Source of the DNA: Antitrichia curtipendula
Taxonomy: Eukaryota > Streptophyta > Bryopsida > Hypnales > Leucodontaceae
Direction of reading: 5' to 3'
Assembly (NCBI GenBank): GCA_951230915.1
Contig: OX579633.1
Span: forward strand, 4,650,001-4,714,000
Length of the DNA: 64,000 nucleotides
Under the pieces are notes generated by a model that had not been told where the DNA came from, searched no databases, and saw nothing but the letters and a program-made list of their open reading frames with translations. The position numbers and the translations under genes are program-made. Below are positions 35,416-46,760 of this stretch, piece after piece. The first letter of the stretch is position 1; each line of letters begins with the position of its first letter.

Positions 35416-35758
35416 TGGTTGCACGTTCCATCAATGGCAGAAACTAAAGCATAAAGCATAAGATGATTTTACTATGAATGATTTGGTTGTGCTAATTGAC
35501 AATTTATCGTTGATTATAATTTCATGTAAACTAGTGTGCCCTGTGCCGTTGCCACAACCAAAATGTAAGTAAAAATAATTTTCTAATTTTTTTAATTCAT
35601 AACTTTTTTGAAATTCAATAACTTTCACAATGTATGCACAAATGCCACAAATTAAAGTTTGAGCACCCACCCTTGCCGAGGGCTTTCCGACGGTACTAAG
35701 CACGCAACCAAGGGAGGCATGGTCCAGGAGATTTTACCATAACAAAAAAACAAACTAA

Positions 35759-36307
35759 AAAACAAACTTAAGGAATCCTAAGGCTCTAGATGACTTCAAA
35801 CCCCTCCTTTACTCCCATCTTGCCAGAAGCAATTTTTTGGGGGACTCCAGAAACAGTTTTTCCCCTAATCCCAGGTGGATGTACTTGTGTAAACATATAC
35901 AGGAATTGAAACCTGTGAGTGATGACAAAGAGTTTGACACCCCAAATCCCGGATTCCCGGGGCTAATTGTCCCGGGGACTAAGTGCACCATTGAAACCAA
36001 ATCTAAGATTCTCAGGCTCCGGAAGTGTGTACTGTATGACCCCCAAAAAATACTTGAATTTTTTTATTATAGACCACCGCAAAAGAACGTTCAATTTTCA
36101 ACTGAGTGTACGTTAGATGAATTGAGACATGATTATGAGTTGTTTCATAACATGCGTGAGTTGGAAGGGGATTGTTGGAAGCTTCCTTCAGGAAACACTC
36201 GGAGCGGGAACCCCTTGATTATGTGGAAACTTGGGGGAACCCCTCGATTAAGGTGGGTACACCCAAAATTGCCACTTTTTGCTACTGAGCCTAGTTACTA
36301 CTATTAG
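35759..36307 (+). other. Unrecognised 183-codon open frame, possible gene fragment
   Basis: The frame is open from just after a stop at 35756 to TAG at 36305-36307, in DNA visibly less AT-rich than its neighbours up to about 36200. It has a protein-like mix (NPRWMYLCKHIQEL, PVSDDKEFDTPNPGFPG, TLDELRHDYELFHNMREL) and no start before the internal Met. Its last 20 or so codons run into the M1 element at 36251, so the 3' end is artificial. I do not recognise the family; it may be a captured exon or a remnant. Expression and homology are untested. The preceding 35416-35758 holds nothing else. Confidence 0.35.
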
Positions 36308-36567
36308 ACAGTGGTCAAATTTTCATATATTCTTGTTGTCTAGTGAAAGGAGGTTCCAACGCACCAGAGAACGTGGCATTTGGACATCGTATGCAAAAGT
36401 TATCAAGGGTCAACGTTTGTTTCTGAAAGCGCTCCATCTAAATAGGTACATAACTGATTTTGGAAATGTACACAACCTGTAGATGGCGCTTTAAGGCCAG
36501 GTGCCATTTTGGGGGTGCCTACCTTATGTGGAAACTTAGGAGCCCCTTGATTATGTGGAAACTTGGG
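36211..36567 (+). repeat. Three direct units of CCCCTTGATTATGTGG split by M1
   Basis: Units of about 29-30 bases begin at 36211, 36240 and 36543 (CCCCTYGATTATGTGG then AAACTTGGG). The M1 element sits inside the middle unit between GAT-TA and TA-TGTGG. The neighbouring intact units therefore show the pre-insertion sequence directly. Confidence 0.85.
36251..36524 (+). mobile_element. TA/AGGT MITE, family M1 copy 2
   Basis: 274 bp with ends AGGTGGGTACACCCAAAA and TTTTGGGGGTGCCTACCT, flanked by TA on each side. It matches copy 1 at 124-395 in reverse. The intact flanking 30-base units prove a 2-bp TA duplication. Confidence 0.9.
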
Positions 36568-36584
36568 AAACTCACGTAGATATA

Positions 36585-36883
36585 AGGTAGGTTGCTTTAA
36601 AAGCGATCTTGCTCTAAAAGCAACCTGTAATGCTGAGGTACATCAGTTTGCTTTCTTCAATGTACCAATAGTTTACATTTCAGGAGGGGGGCGGCTGTTG
36701 GATTTCAACCTTTCAAAAATTTGCAACTAATTCCATGAAGGGCTAAAAAAATGTGAAATGACTTAGATTAGATGCCAATTTCATTTTTCTTCCTATAAAA
36801 AATTTACTGAATTTTTTTTAGGAGTTTAGCTTCCCCCAAATGCAATCAGCTCTGAAAAAGGTTGCTTTCATATTATACTACCT
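36585..36883 (+). mobile_element. TA/AGGT MITE, family M2 copy A
   Basis: 299 bp flanked by TA, ends AGGTAGGTTGCTTT and AAAGGTTGCTTTCATATTATACTACCT (inner part inverted). The body matches 60904-61230: AATGTGAAATGACTTAGATT-like and GATGCCAATTTCA segments. It lies only 60 bases from M1 copy 2. Confidence 0.75.
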
Positions 36884-37218
36884 TATACATAAAGCGTATG
36901 TACAACATTTCCTGGGATTGATGGATGAGGTGGCGAAGTGCGTGATACAATTTGGTTTGTGTGAAATGAAATGAAAAACAGAGCAATGACGTAATCTGCA
37001 ATTGCACTCAAAAAATGAAAGTGGGATTTTGTGCTTGATTCTGAAGTAACCTTTCTTTGGATCATGAGCTATTAACAGGAGCCCACCAAACTTCATTGAT
37101 TTGTTATTTTTATGATATTCTAGTTTGAATCCGTGCCGTTGAACATTGGCACGTATTAGTTTAAAATGCTCCTATGTGTAGGATGTGAAAGTAAATGAAA
37201 TAACACCGATAATTTTTT
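36884..37218. other. Anonymous spacer
   Basis: Two overlapping short frames on the minus strand (36878-37096 and 36883-37065) lack recognisable features. Nothing else. Confidence 0.35.
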
Positions 37219-37907
37219 TTAACCCTTAAAATGACCAAGTGTATGACCATTCAATGTACGCAATAGATCTTGGGTAGGTAGGCACAAAGTCAATTTGGGT
37301 CGGATGTTCATGAAATTTTGACACACAAGGTGTAAACATGCATGTAATCCCTTAGTGGGAATATAATTCTTTTGCCGATCTCGTGCATGAATCAAAAGTT
37401 ATGTTGTCCTAAATTTTTGGGGCAGTTTGAGCAACTTTGGGAAACATGTGCAAAAAATCCTCCTATAATCTTGAAATTTGGCAGGTATGTGACTTACGTG
37501 ATGCAAGATGCAAATGTCAAAAAGATAACTGTATGTAGTGCAAAAATCGTACTCCAAGAGGAGTTAAAGTCTATTGGTCTTGTTGGGTAAGGTTGGAAAA
37601 AAAACTTTTTCTTCTAACTTCAAAACGTTATGATCTTTCAATCTATGCAATCAAAGTTTATGAATTTTTTTTCTACATTTCCATAGTAGTCTACTACAAA
37701 TTTGTAAGGTAGAATTTTGGGGAAAAATATAAAATAAACATTTTTTTCTCATTGCCCTTAAAAATTAGCAATTTTTTTAAAAATCTACCCAAAATGTGCT
37801 TCAACCTATAGGAATTAACTCCTACAAGCTTAAAAGTGTTTTCAAGGGAAATCGTCAAAAACTACCATTTTATTTAGCTCATTTTCCAAAATTGAAAGTA
37901 ATTTTTT
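37219..37907 (+). mobile_element. TTAA element family E, copy E1
   Basis: It begins TTAACCCTTAAAATGACC. The body matches 42420-43060 (GGTCGGATGTTCA-GAAA, GAAATTTGGCAGGTAT, ATGTCAAAAA-ATAAC). It runs directly into the worn 5' end of an A copy at 37908, so its own right end is not cleanly visible. Confidence 0.6.
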
Positions 37908-38429
37908 TTAACTTCATCCCGAAAGGTCCTAATACAATTTTAGGGCAACTTAGCTATTTTGGGCAACTCACTTCGAATGGAATTTTTATTTTTTTCCTTG
38001 AAATTTTCACAAAACATGTGCCCAAGGAGTAGCTTTATGGCACAAAATATTTCATAACTTTGGACTACATAGTTGAAAAATTATTGCATGATATGTAATT
38101 TTCATTGTTTAGCAAGCAACTTGAACAGCTCTAAAAGAATTACTCTTTTAAGAAATAAAAGTTTGAAATTTGTTTTCTAGATTTATATATATGTGGCAAG
38201 CTTTTAATAACTTGACTTTCATTAGTGACGTGAAAGTTATGAGGAGTTTTAGTTTGTAGGTAATTAGGCAATCTCTACTCTAAAATAAACTTTAAAGTCT
38301 TTTATTTAACTCAATTCTCAATATTTAAAAAAATTAAAAAAATAGGGTGTAAATTGTTTATTATAACATTACAACCATTTGAATTGAAATTTTTTTATTC
38401 TATAACAAAAAAACTCACAGTTTAGTATT
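37908..38429 (+). mobile_element. TTAA element family A, 5' part only (A5)
   Basis: It starts in a worn TTAACTTCATCCCGAAAGG and follows family A (GGGCAACTCACTTCGAATGG, ...GAAATTTTCACA, CTCTACTCTAAAATAAAC) to CAGTTTAGTATT. There element C1 begins at a TTAA. A8 carries a TTAA at the same family position (AGTATTTTAAATCAT). Confidence 0.75.
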
Positions 38430-39373
38430 TTAACCCCTAAGCGCTCAAGCAACCATTTTATGGTCATTTCCCGACTTTGAGTAGCACTTTTGGGCGAAAT
38501 TTTTTTTTTTCAATTTAAAAAATAAAAATAAAATATTGGGTTGTCTTTCAATATTTATATTGAAAATTAAGATCACTATGGTCAAACTAAAATTATAAAA
38601 GAAATAGCACAAACTATTTAGAATTTACCTATTGTTGGAAAATTCTACTATTGGAAAAAAGTGTTGGTGTTCACATTATATACTAGATCTTATGCATGTA
38701 TTCACAAATCAATAGAAACCACAATTTTGACCTATTAAAAAAAATTCAGATGCCAAAGATAGAAATTATATTTTTGATGAATTTTTGAAGTTATATCTTC
38801 AAAATTCATTTGAGTAGAATATAAAAATATTTTTATAATTTAGACTATACAAATACTATCTACTTTTCATGCTTCACATTTCCATCTTTCATACAAACTT
38901 CAAAAAAGTTATAGAACTTATAGTTTATATCACATTTGTGTTTTGTCCAAACTCCATGAACTTTTATGGGTTAAATCATACTATTTTCTTACTATTTTTT
39001 TCTAGCATAAAGATGAAATATTTTTTGCTTGAAATTTTTTACATTTATTCCTAGTTTATTTATTTAGCATATCATAGATAGTAACAAGTTGTAGGATCTA
39101 CACATTTTTGTATAAAAAGTTTTAAAAATTAAATCTAACCATTTGGAAAGAGCTGAAAATACTTCTTTTGGAAATTCAAGCGACTTGATCTTACAATTGG
39201 TAAGGTGTTTTATCCCGAAATTTTAGGAGGGTGTATTCTAATAAGTGAGCTAAAGGATCCTATGGTTGGATTTTTTATTGAATAAATATAGATGAAGATT
39301 TTACCCTTGCTTAGGGTTTAAGTAATTTGAAGCAGTTTGGGGCCTAAAAACATCAAATACCTTCAAGGGTTAA
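38430..39373 (+). mobile_element. TTAA element family C (C1)
   Basis: 944 bp from TTAACCCCTAAGCGCTC to CTTCAAGGGTTAA. The 3' portion (TTGTAGGATCTACAC, AACCATTTGG, GGGGCCTAAAAACATCAAAT) is shared with the 3' half of A8 at 59050-59416. The 61-codon frame at 38869-39054 is a chance frame. No transposase. Confidence 0.8.
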
Positions 39374-39990
39374 TTCTACAAAAATGTAGAAGACTACTAT
39401 GAAAATATGCTGGAAAAAATTCAACCCATTTGACCACATTGATTGAAAGATTATAACGTTTGAATTGAAGAAAAAAACTTTTTTCATTCTTGCAAAATGG
39501 GATTAGCAAAATTCGAGCCCTTTAAGTAAATATTTTGCTCTTGATGAATTTTAATCTACACTATGGAGTTTTTAATATTTTTTGATACACTCAAGCAAAC
39601 TTTTAGAAGAAAATATGGTTTTTAGGTAGTGGCAAAGAGGTTATGTGAACTGGCAATACACTAGTCATTTTTTGATGATTTTTTGTGTAATGAGGAAACT
39701 TCTTATTTGATACGCAAACAATGTAAAGTTGGAGTCAATCATTTGGAATATGGGGGAATTTTTTTGAGAACTTTGACTTTATAGAATCATAGATTGTATG
39801 ATAATAAGGCTTGAAGCTAGAAAATAATATTTTTTCTTGTAATTGCCTTGGCATAGCTAATAAAGTTTGACTCTTCTAAGAATGTTATTTGAAAAATATT
39901 TTTTTTCTTAGAGAATTGTATGCCATGTTTTATTAGTTACATAAGTGCCAAATTTCAAAAATTGATGAGGTTTTTAGCAAAAGATGCCCT
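39374..39990 (+). mobile_element. TTAA element family D, fragment D3
   Basis: Aligned with D1/D2: AACCCATTTGACCACATTGA, GAAAGATTATAACG, ATTTTTTGATGATTTTTTG, ...GAGGTTTTTAGCAAAAGATG. Both termini are missing. Confidence 0.6.
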
Positions 39991-41985
39991 ACATATATTT
40001 GAAATGTATCAACTATCCAAACCTTTTTGGGTGGTATAACTATTGAATGATATCAAATTAGAATTATCTTAAAATTTCTACAATGAGCACAACTATTTCA
40101 ATATTTGTGGCAAAATTTTGAAAACATTCATTAAAAATTCACTTCGTGTAATCCTACTTCAATTTTTAAGTCCCTTTTGAACGCATACCTAGTCTTACAA
40201 GGTTAAAAGTCACAAATACAAAAATAAATTATTTTGTCCATTTTTTAATGATATTTTATAGTTCATTTTTTTGTTGAATGATTTTTTGTTCATTTTTTAA
40301 ATATTAACTAATATGACTTGAACTTCACCCAAAAGTACTCAACTATCTACATGATAGATGATGAATTGAGTTTTGTGATGTCAAACACTAGCACGTACCA
40401 CTTATGTTCAAAGTGCTTCCATGCATAGGACATAAAGATAAAAGTTAGAATAAAAACAAAGTAAGGTTGTATTAGTAATTCATTTCATCCAATGAATATG
40501 ACAACAAAAGTAAAAATCAAAATGAATCAAGAAAAAATATTTTCTTGGATATGACATAGAAATTAAAGTAGCAAAAAATATAGAGAAAATATTTACTTGG
40601 CAAGATGATATAAATTAAAAGTATAGTCTAAAATAGGTGAAAGGACAATTTAGAAAGTAATGTAAATCATTGTAAGATTTTTGAAGTTGGGTTTTGCTTT
40701 TCTCAAGTGACAATTGTGTTAAAAAATGCAGTTACCTAGTAACCCCAACAAGAGAAAACTCACGCAACAAAGAAGAGGCTAGGAGGGTTTCACAAACCCT
40801 ATTTTAATTTGTAGCAACAAAGAACACACCATATTTGGAATTGAAGACCACGCCTCTTCTGCAATTGTCCCCTCCAATAATTTGTTCTCCCTACTTCAGC
40901 TAAGTACTTTGTCTCATAGAACCCCATGGCTATAGAAAGCACTAAAAATAAAATAAAGAGTCCTTCCATGCAAGCTACATTTCCAAGCGCATCACCCCTA
41001 GCCCTCTACCTAACAACAAACTAGCGGCCATGGTGAATTCTAACAACACTTCTACCCTACCACGCCACCTCTTGCAAGTGTGAATCCAAAATACAACAAC
41101 GGTCAAACTTGAGACCTTGAAGACGAAATTTGACAAACCTTCCTCCCCCCTCCCCCCAATGTAAACAACTTCTACAAAAATTTCTTAGATAATCAAAGTA
41201 AGAGGCTCCGACAAACGTGCACTATAAAAGACCTACTCGTTATCAGATTTGAGGTCTTTGCTACAACTATTCCCTCTTCACAAAGTCCAAACGTGGTCAT
41301 ACCTTGAGTATAGTAGAAAACATATTTGCTTACATAGAAAACATATTTGCTTACATAGACTAGAGAAGTGGCTAATAAAAAGAAACTATTTACATGTATT
41401 GTTGGGGGCCGGTGATGGATGGGATGGGGAATCATGTTTTCCAAATCCCACCAATCAAGTTCTAAGACCAACACAAAGACCCACATGTTGAGGGTCTTCT
41501 TGTGGTCCATTCTCTGGGGTATCAGGACCATCATTTTATACTCCGTATTATCACTATCACAAATTGTTGACTCTGCGGTATCATAGCCTGCTGCGTGCGA
41601 TTTATTGACGAGGCACATAAAGCTGAGCTGGCAAGCAAGGTGTGGTGGGATTCCATACTTCAAATTTTTCTCTAATAACTTAAAATTTAAGTTGTACTCC
41701 ATACCATTCGTGGATGGTTACTGTATGGATCCCTTTTGTGACTTTCACTTTCATGTGTTGCAGAAACAGAGTTTGTCCAAACTTGGAAAGTAAGGTGGAC
41801 ATTATTTCAAATTTCTGATGCTGTCATGTTTTTAAAATAAAATAAAAATAAAAATATGATAATTGTCCTTGTTCAAAAAATAAAAAAATAAAAAAAATAA
41901 ATGGCATAACTGTATAGAAGATAGCTTTTCTTCTCACAAACAAAAGCTCTTTTGCATTGGATACACTCACAACGGTCTGGGTGAA
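39991..41985. other. Spacer with unrecognised minus-strand frame
   Basis: Anonymous up to 40700. 40740-41800 is less AT-rich and contains a 169-codon minus-strand frame (41193-41702) with no known motif. That frame includes a 21-bp tandem duplication (AAACATATTTGCTTACATAG at 41318 and 41339) translated as a doubled YVSKYVF. A gene relic is possible but unsupported. 41150-41160 has C-runs. Confidence 0.3.
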
Positions 41986-41989
41986 TTGA

Positions 41990-42210
41990 CCCCACAGGGG
42001 TAAAGTGGTAAACACTGGAATTTTTTATTTGCAACATACAATAATATTTTGAAATTCTGAATTCATATTTGCAATCAGAGGCTTGAAATTGGGTAGGAGA
42101 GGTGAAGAGTCATCAGTAAACGGGGGACAAAATAGGGGGCAATTTTTTAAAATTATCCTTGGTTGGAGCAACGAGGGGGGCAATTCTCCATGGCCCCCTC
42201 ACAACTAGGG
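41990..42210 (+). repeat. Fold-back repeat F2, fragment
   Basis: GAATTCATATTTGCAATCAG followed by AGGTGAAGAG and GGGGGGCAATTCTCC mirrors the ends of 46310-46760. Confidence 0.5.
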
Positions 42211-42239
42211 AAGAGTCTGACCTTTGACCCCTAACTCAT

Positions 42240-42360
42240 GGAGCTTCTATTGTGTAGTCAAACTTGAAAGTCCTTCACTTTGTATCCTCCATTCCTTTGC
42301 TATTTATAAAATTTTAAGTGAAGTATTTTGGTTTTATTTTTTAGAGACAAAATCACATGT
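42240..42360 (+). repeat. Dispersed repeat R4, copy 2 (short)
   Basis: CTTTGTATCCTCCATTC, CTATTTAT and AGAGACAAAATCACATGTC match 3485-3580. Confidence 0.45.
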
Positions 42361-42419
42361 CTAGTATTTCATTTTGGTCATCATTCGCGTGGGATACCTT
42401 TCCTTGACACATGTGGTAT

Positions 42420-43060
42420 TTCATTCGACAACGTGAACCTTTTGATAATGGTCGGATGTTCACGAAACTTCAACACGAGGTATGAACATGTATTCCTTCA
42501 GTATGAATATCATTTTTGTTCCAATCGGGTGCTTGGATTAAAAACTACCTAGCCTTGAATTTTTTGGGTAGCTTAGATAGGTTCATGCAACATGTGCAAA
42601 ACTCCTCTTTGACTTCTGAAATTTGGCAGGTATAATACTTACATGATATAAGATGCAAATGTCAAAAAAAATAACCATGTGTAATATAAAAATGATAATT
42701 TTGAGAGGAATTGAAGGTTGTTGGCCTTGTCAAGCAAGGTTAGAATTTTTTTTATCTTCTAACTTTAAAAGTTATAATCTTTCAATCCGTGGGATCAAAG
42801 TTTCTAAAAAATTTCTACAAATTTCCATATTAATCTAGTCCAAACTTGTACAATCAAATTTTGAAGAAAAAAATTATTTTCGTTTTTTCTCATTGCCCTA
42901 AAAATATTATTTTTTCAAAATTTATGTCCTAAATGTGCCTCGAGCCTTTTAAAAATTAGCGAGCTTTAAAAAAATTCTTGGTCAAGAACAACATGTTTGA
43001 AATTTAGTTTTTCCAACCCTCGGTCACCATTGTGAAGACTATGGAAATGATTTGTCTCTA
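42420..43060 (+). mobile_element. TTAA element family E, copy E2
   Basis: It aligns with E1 from GGTCGGATGTTCACGAAAC through TTGGCAGGTATAATACTTAC, GGTTAGAA-TTTTTT and the AAGTTTCTAAAAAATTTC box. The 5' tip is not identifiable; the 3' side abuts D1. Confidence 0.55.
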
Positions 43061-43067
43061 AAAATGC

Positions 43068-43929
43068 TTAACTCCTAAAGGACCAAGGGTATTTTTCAAA
43101 AGAAACTGTCAAAAACTGCCAATTTTTAGTACAATGTCCAAAATTAAAACATGGAAATTTTTCTAGCCCACTTGATTGCCTAAATTGAAAGATTATAACA
43201 TTTAAAGTGCAAATTTTTTTTTCATTATTGCAAACAAGGTCAACACACTTTGAACCCTTAGAATTTTACAAAAAATTGAGGATCTTGACCATTCATAAGA
43301 ATTTGATATTAGGTTCACTCATGAAAAAAATTCAAAAGCAAATATGGAGTTTATCTTACACTAAATCACCTTGCAATGCACAAAAGTTAAGTGATTTTGC
43401 AATATACTAGTCATTTTTTGATGATTTACTATGTAATGAAGAAATTTTATTTGAAATTCAAATGATGAAAAGTTAGAGACAAACATTTGGAATTTGTGGG
43501 AAATTTTTTTAGAACTTTGACTTCACAAATTGCAAAACCATAGGGCTTGAAGGTATAAAAAGATGTTTTTCTTGAAACCACCCTAGCATAGCTAATAAAG
43601 TTGGACTCCTCTTAGAATGTGACTTGAGAACTAAACATGTTTTTTTAAGAATTGTATGTCATATTTTATTAATGACAAATCTCAAAAGTTGATGAGGTTT
43701 TAAGCAAAAGATGCTCCCAAGATGCCCAAATTGCATGAGCTACCTAAATTCTTTTGAACAACATAACTTTTGATTCAAGCTCCCAAACCAAAAAAGAAAA
43801 GTATATTCCCACTTAGAGATACATGTTTATACATTGTGTCAAAATTTCATAAAAATCTATCAATGTTGTGGGACCCTACCCACGTTTTCAAGTGTCCATT
43901 GATGAAACCTTTGGTCCTTTAGGGATTAA
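43068..43929 (+). mobile_element. TTAA element family D (D1)
   Basis: 862 bp from TTAACTCCTAAAGGACC to GGTCCTTTAGGGATTAA. It is the best-preserved D copy; its inverted ends match for about 16 positions. The interior has D-specific boxes (TAGCTAATAAAGTTGGACTC, GATGAGGTTTTAAGC). No ORF over 70 codons. Confidence 0.85.
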
Positions 43930-44399
43930 AACCAATGCCAACGGGTCTCCAATCAGTTCATTTGATGCTTGTTTTGCAATGGAATAAACATCCTTGTTTC
44001 AAGAAAGTCGGAAACTTGTTCCCCCCACTTTTCAAGTACTTTTTTCCTAGAATCATGATGGCAAACTATTCAAATTCCTCCATTGCAACTATTGCACACT
44101 TCCATGCACCGGAATAAAAAAGTAGTTTGCAACAAAGGATCACTTTGTGAAGAGGTGGTGCAGGAACGATTTGATTGTGGAACGGGTGGATGACAATCTT
44201 TGGTGAGCTCATTTTAGGCCACACGTGGGTTTTGTCTTCCAACCTCCTTAGGCACCTTGCCTTCGCCCTCCCCCCTCTTGTATTTTAGTTTTCATTTGCT
44301 CATTTGTCTTCTAATTTGCCTAAGCCGTTTGCTACTAGGCCTTGTACTTTTTTCCTTCTTGCAATAAAGGGTTTCCTTTATTTGTGTAAAAAAAAAAAA
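43930..44399 (+). mobile_element. Possible LINE 3' end
   Basis: The stretch ends CTTGTACTTTTTTCCTTCTTG, CAATAAAGG, GTTTCCTTTATTTGTGT and an A12 tract (to 44399), the layout of a plant non-LTR element's 3' UTR with poly(A). The upstream 60-codon frame (43935-44117) could be the end of a decayed reverse transcriptase, but it has no motif to prove it. No target duplication was identified. Confidence 0.35.
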
Positions 44400-45154
44400 G
44401 TGGATCTTATTTGAAAATTTTCTAATTCAGATCACTTGAAAGTCCAACTATTTACACCAATAGACCAAGAGAAAGATTAGTGGCACTACAAAAATTTATT
44501 TCTTCAAAAATGGATAAAATACAACAATATTTTTAATTTGCAGTAATTAAAATAGTGCAACTTTAGTTAATTACATTACGAACACTATTAAGTCTTATCA
44601 AACTACCCCAACATACTCTACATTCATGATGATCTTCCAACGAGCATTTCTTTTACGTACTCAACAAAATTAGAAACTATTTAGCATATTGACTTCTTTT
44701 AGAAATGAGCACTAAATAGAGTAGTCCTCCGACCACTTTTTCAAACAACAAAATCATTCACAATGACATTGACATCAGGCAAAAAGAAGCAAACATCCCC
44801 GCCCATTTGCCATTAGTACACACACGCATGCATTAAAAGTTAAAAAAATCTAGGACCATTAATATGAAAGTTAAAAAATCCAAGACCATTGATCATAAAA
44901 GTAAAAAAATAGGCTTCCTTCCTAAGACCATCAATTTGACCAATGAGGAAAATATTGTGGCCACTGATGCTCTAGGATACAAATACGGTACGGAATACAA
45001 ATATTATATGGTATATAGAATATGTATGGAATGTATAAGGAACACATACAAGATATATATGTATCCATACAAATCATATAGATATACATTTTAGCTATCC
45101 CATATCATTTGTAGGCAAAGCACGTGTTACATAAATATAAATGTGGGGTTGGGT
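44400..45154. other. Anonymous AT-rich spacer
   Basis: Nothing recognised. It is rich in ATAT-type short runs at 45000-45090. Confidence 0.35.
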
Positions 45155-45270
45155 TGGGTATGTCACAAGTACTCGTGTCATTGTTTCAACCAATGGCAAA
45201 GTAACACATGTACCCCTTTTAGATTTTTTTGAAAAGTTTAACTACCAATGGTTGAATGACACGCATACCT
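45155..45270. repeat. Short fold-back repeat
   Basis: GGGTATGTCACAAGTACTCG with TGTCATTGTTTCAACCAATGG is inverted at the right as CCAATGGTTGAATGACACG and CATACC. The arms pair imperfectly over about 45 bases. Confidence 0.5.
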
Positions 45271-45289
45271 CATTAATTTTTCATGAGTA

Positions 45290-45560
45290 GCTTTTTCAAA
45301 AAGCTACACTTTGTCACACAATGACAATGAATTTGCCCTATTTTGCAACTATTTATATACTTTTTATTTTTTTATTTTTTAAATGAAATCACATGTCCCC
45401 TAAAGTCATCAAATTTTTGGAAATTTGAACTTCTTGTGAAAAAAATTGATATCAAATACAAAACTATATAAAAAAATCTGTAGTTTTCACCATAAGTGTA
45501 TACTATAGTAGAAAATACTTTGGTATAAATCAACTTTCCATGTCATGCTGTAATTAGAAA
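45290..45560 (+). repeat. Dispersed repeat R4, copy 3
   Basis: AAATGAAATCACATGTCC, TTGATATCAAATACAAAAC and GTGTATACTATAGTAGAAA align with R4 copy 1. The next stretch to 46309 is anonymous AT-rich DNA. Confidence 0.55.
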
Positions 45561-46309
45561 AGTGTCATTCCATGATAATTGGCCTAAGGTTCTATTTGCA
45601 ATGGAATATTGAATTTTAGGAATTTTTTAATTGGAGTAGAAATTGGACTAGATAAACTTCATTCCAGTAATTCAACTCAATATCAAAAAATACATTTTTA
45701 ATGAATAAAATTCAATCAAGATTAAAGAATTTAAAGTTACCACGATACACTACAAGGAGATTTGTGTTCTAGACATCTTTCTTTGTATATTACCATTGCA
45801 ATCATCATAGGAGAATTTTTAGACACAAGGTGAAAACATCCAAACCCATCCCAATACCCATTCCTAACAAATAAACTTCCATTGAAAGTGTCTCCCCAAA
45901 CCATCTCTATATTTAACTATTGTTGGTGTATTGCTAAATGATTATTTAGATTTTGGTATTAGAACCAAGCTGTGTGATAGTCTCAATGGCCTCGGAAGTT
46001 CCACTTTAAAAAATTTCAATACTTACATGTTTTATCTAAATTATTATTATTTTTTTGAATTCATATTTTTCAACTGTTGAAACTACAAGAATGTGTTTTT
46101 TTCCTCTAGGAAAAGGTACAATTCAACTATAAAGAATTCGAATTTTGATAGTATTGGATATTTCACCTTACCCACCTACATTTGGATGCCCCTTGATTTC
46201 TCTAAATAAGTCTTGGATGAAAATTTGTTTTTTTATGTGTCCTATGAGCACAACGCTAAACTTGTCCTATGAAGTAGACCTTGTAAGGTGAACTTACCTT
46301 TGGAAGAAA

Positions 46310-46760
46310 TGCAAGAATTTTTTGTTTGCCACACATGATAAAATTTGCAAATTTTGAATTCATATTTGCAATCAGAGGTCCCAAATTAGCTTATGTAGGT
46401 GAAGAACAAAGAATTAACACGGCACAAAATAATGTTTTTTTAGGGTGGAGGTCACAATTAGCTTATAGGACACAAAATTCACCCTGGAAGGCCCACTCAG
46501 TTGAAAGACAAATTTAGTATCTTGCCTCTTGCAAGTCAGGAAAGATTGCCCCTTCACATTACCCCAACCAAGGATAAATGTAAAAAAATGCCCCCTATTT
46601 TGTGATGCATATTCTTGTATTTCTTCACCTTTATCAACTAATTTGGGGCATTTGATTGCAAATATGAATTCAAAATTTTCAAATTTGACCATGTTTTGCA
46701 AATAACAAAAATTTCAATATTTTTCGTAGGAATAAACCATGGGGCAATGAGAGGGGCAAT
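46310..46760. repeat. Fold-back repeat F2, most complete copy
   Basis: The left arm contains TTTGCAAATTTTGAATTCAT and ATTTGCAATCAGAGG; the right arm carries the inverse (GATTGCAAATATGAATTCAA, TTTTCAAATTTGACC) near 46650-46690. It ends in GGGGCAATGAGAGGGGCAA. The 95-codon minus-strand frame (46414-46701) and the 63-codon plus frame translate the two arms into similar peptides (MIKFANFEFIFAI / MVKFENFEFIFAI), as expected for an inverted repeat rather than genes. Confidence 0.7.

Noticed and set aside
41193..41702. 169-codon minus-strand frame as a gene
   Set aside because: No known motif; contains a recent 21-bp tandem duplication and hydrophobic AT-driven stretches. Possible relic at best.
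46326..46701. Two similar peptides on opposite strands
   Set aside because: They mirror each other because the DNA is an inverted repeat (F2), not because two genes are present.
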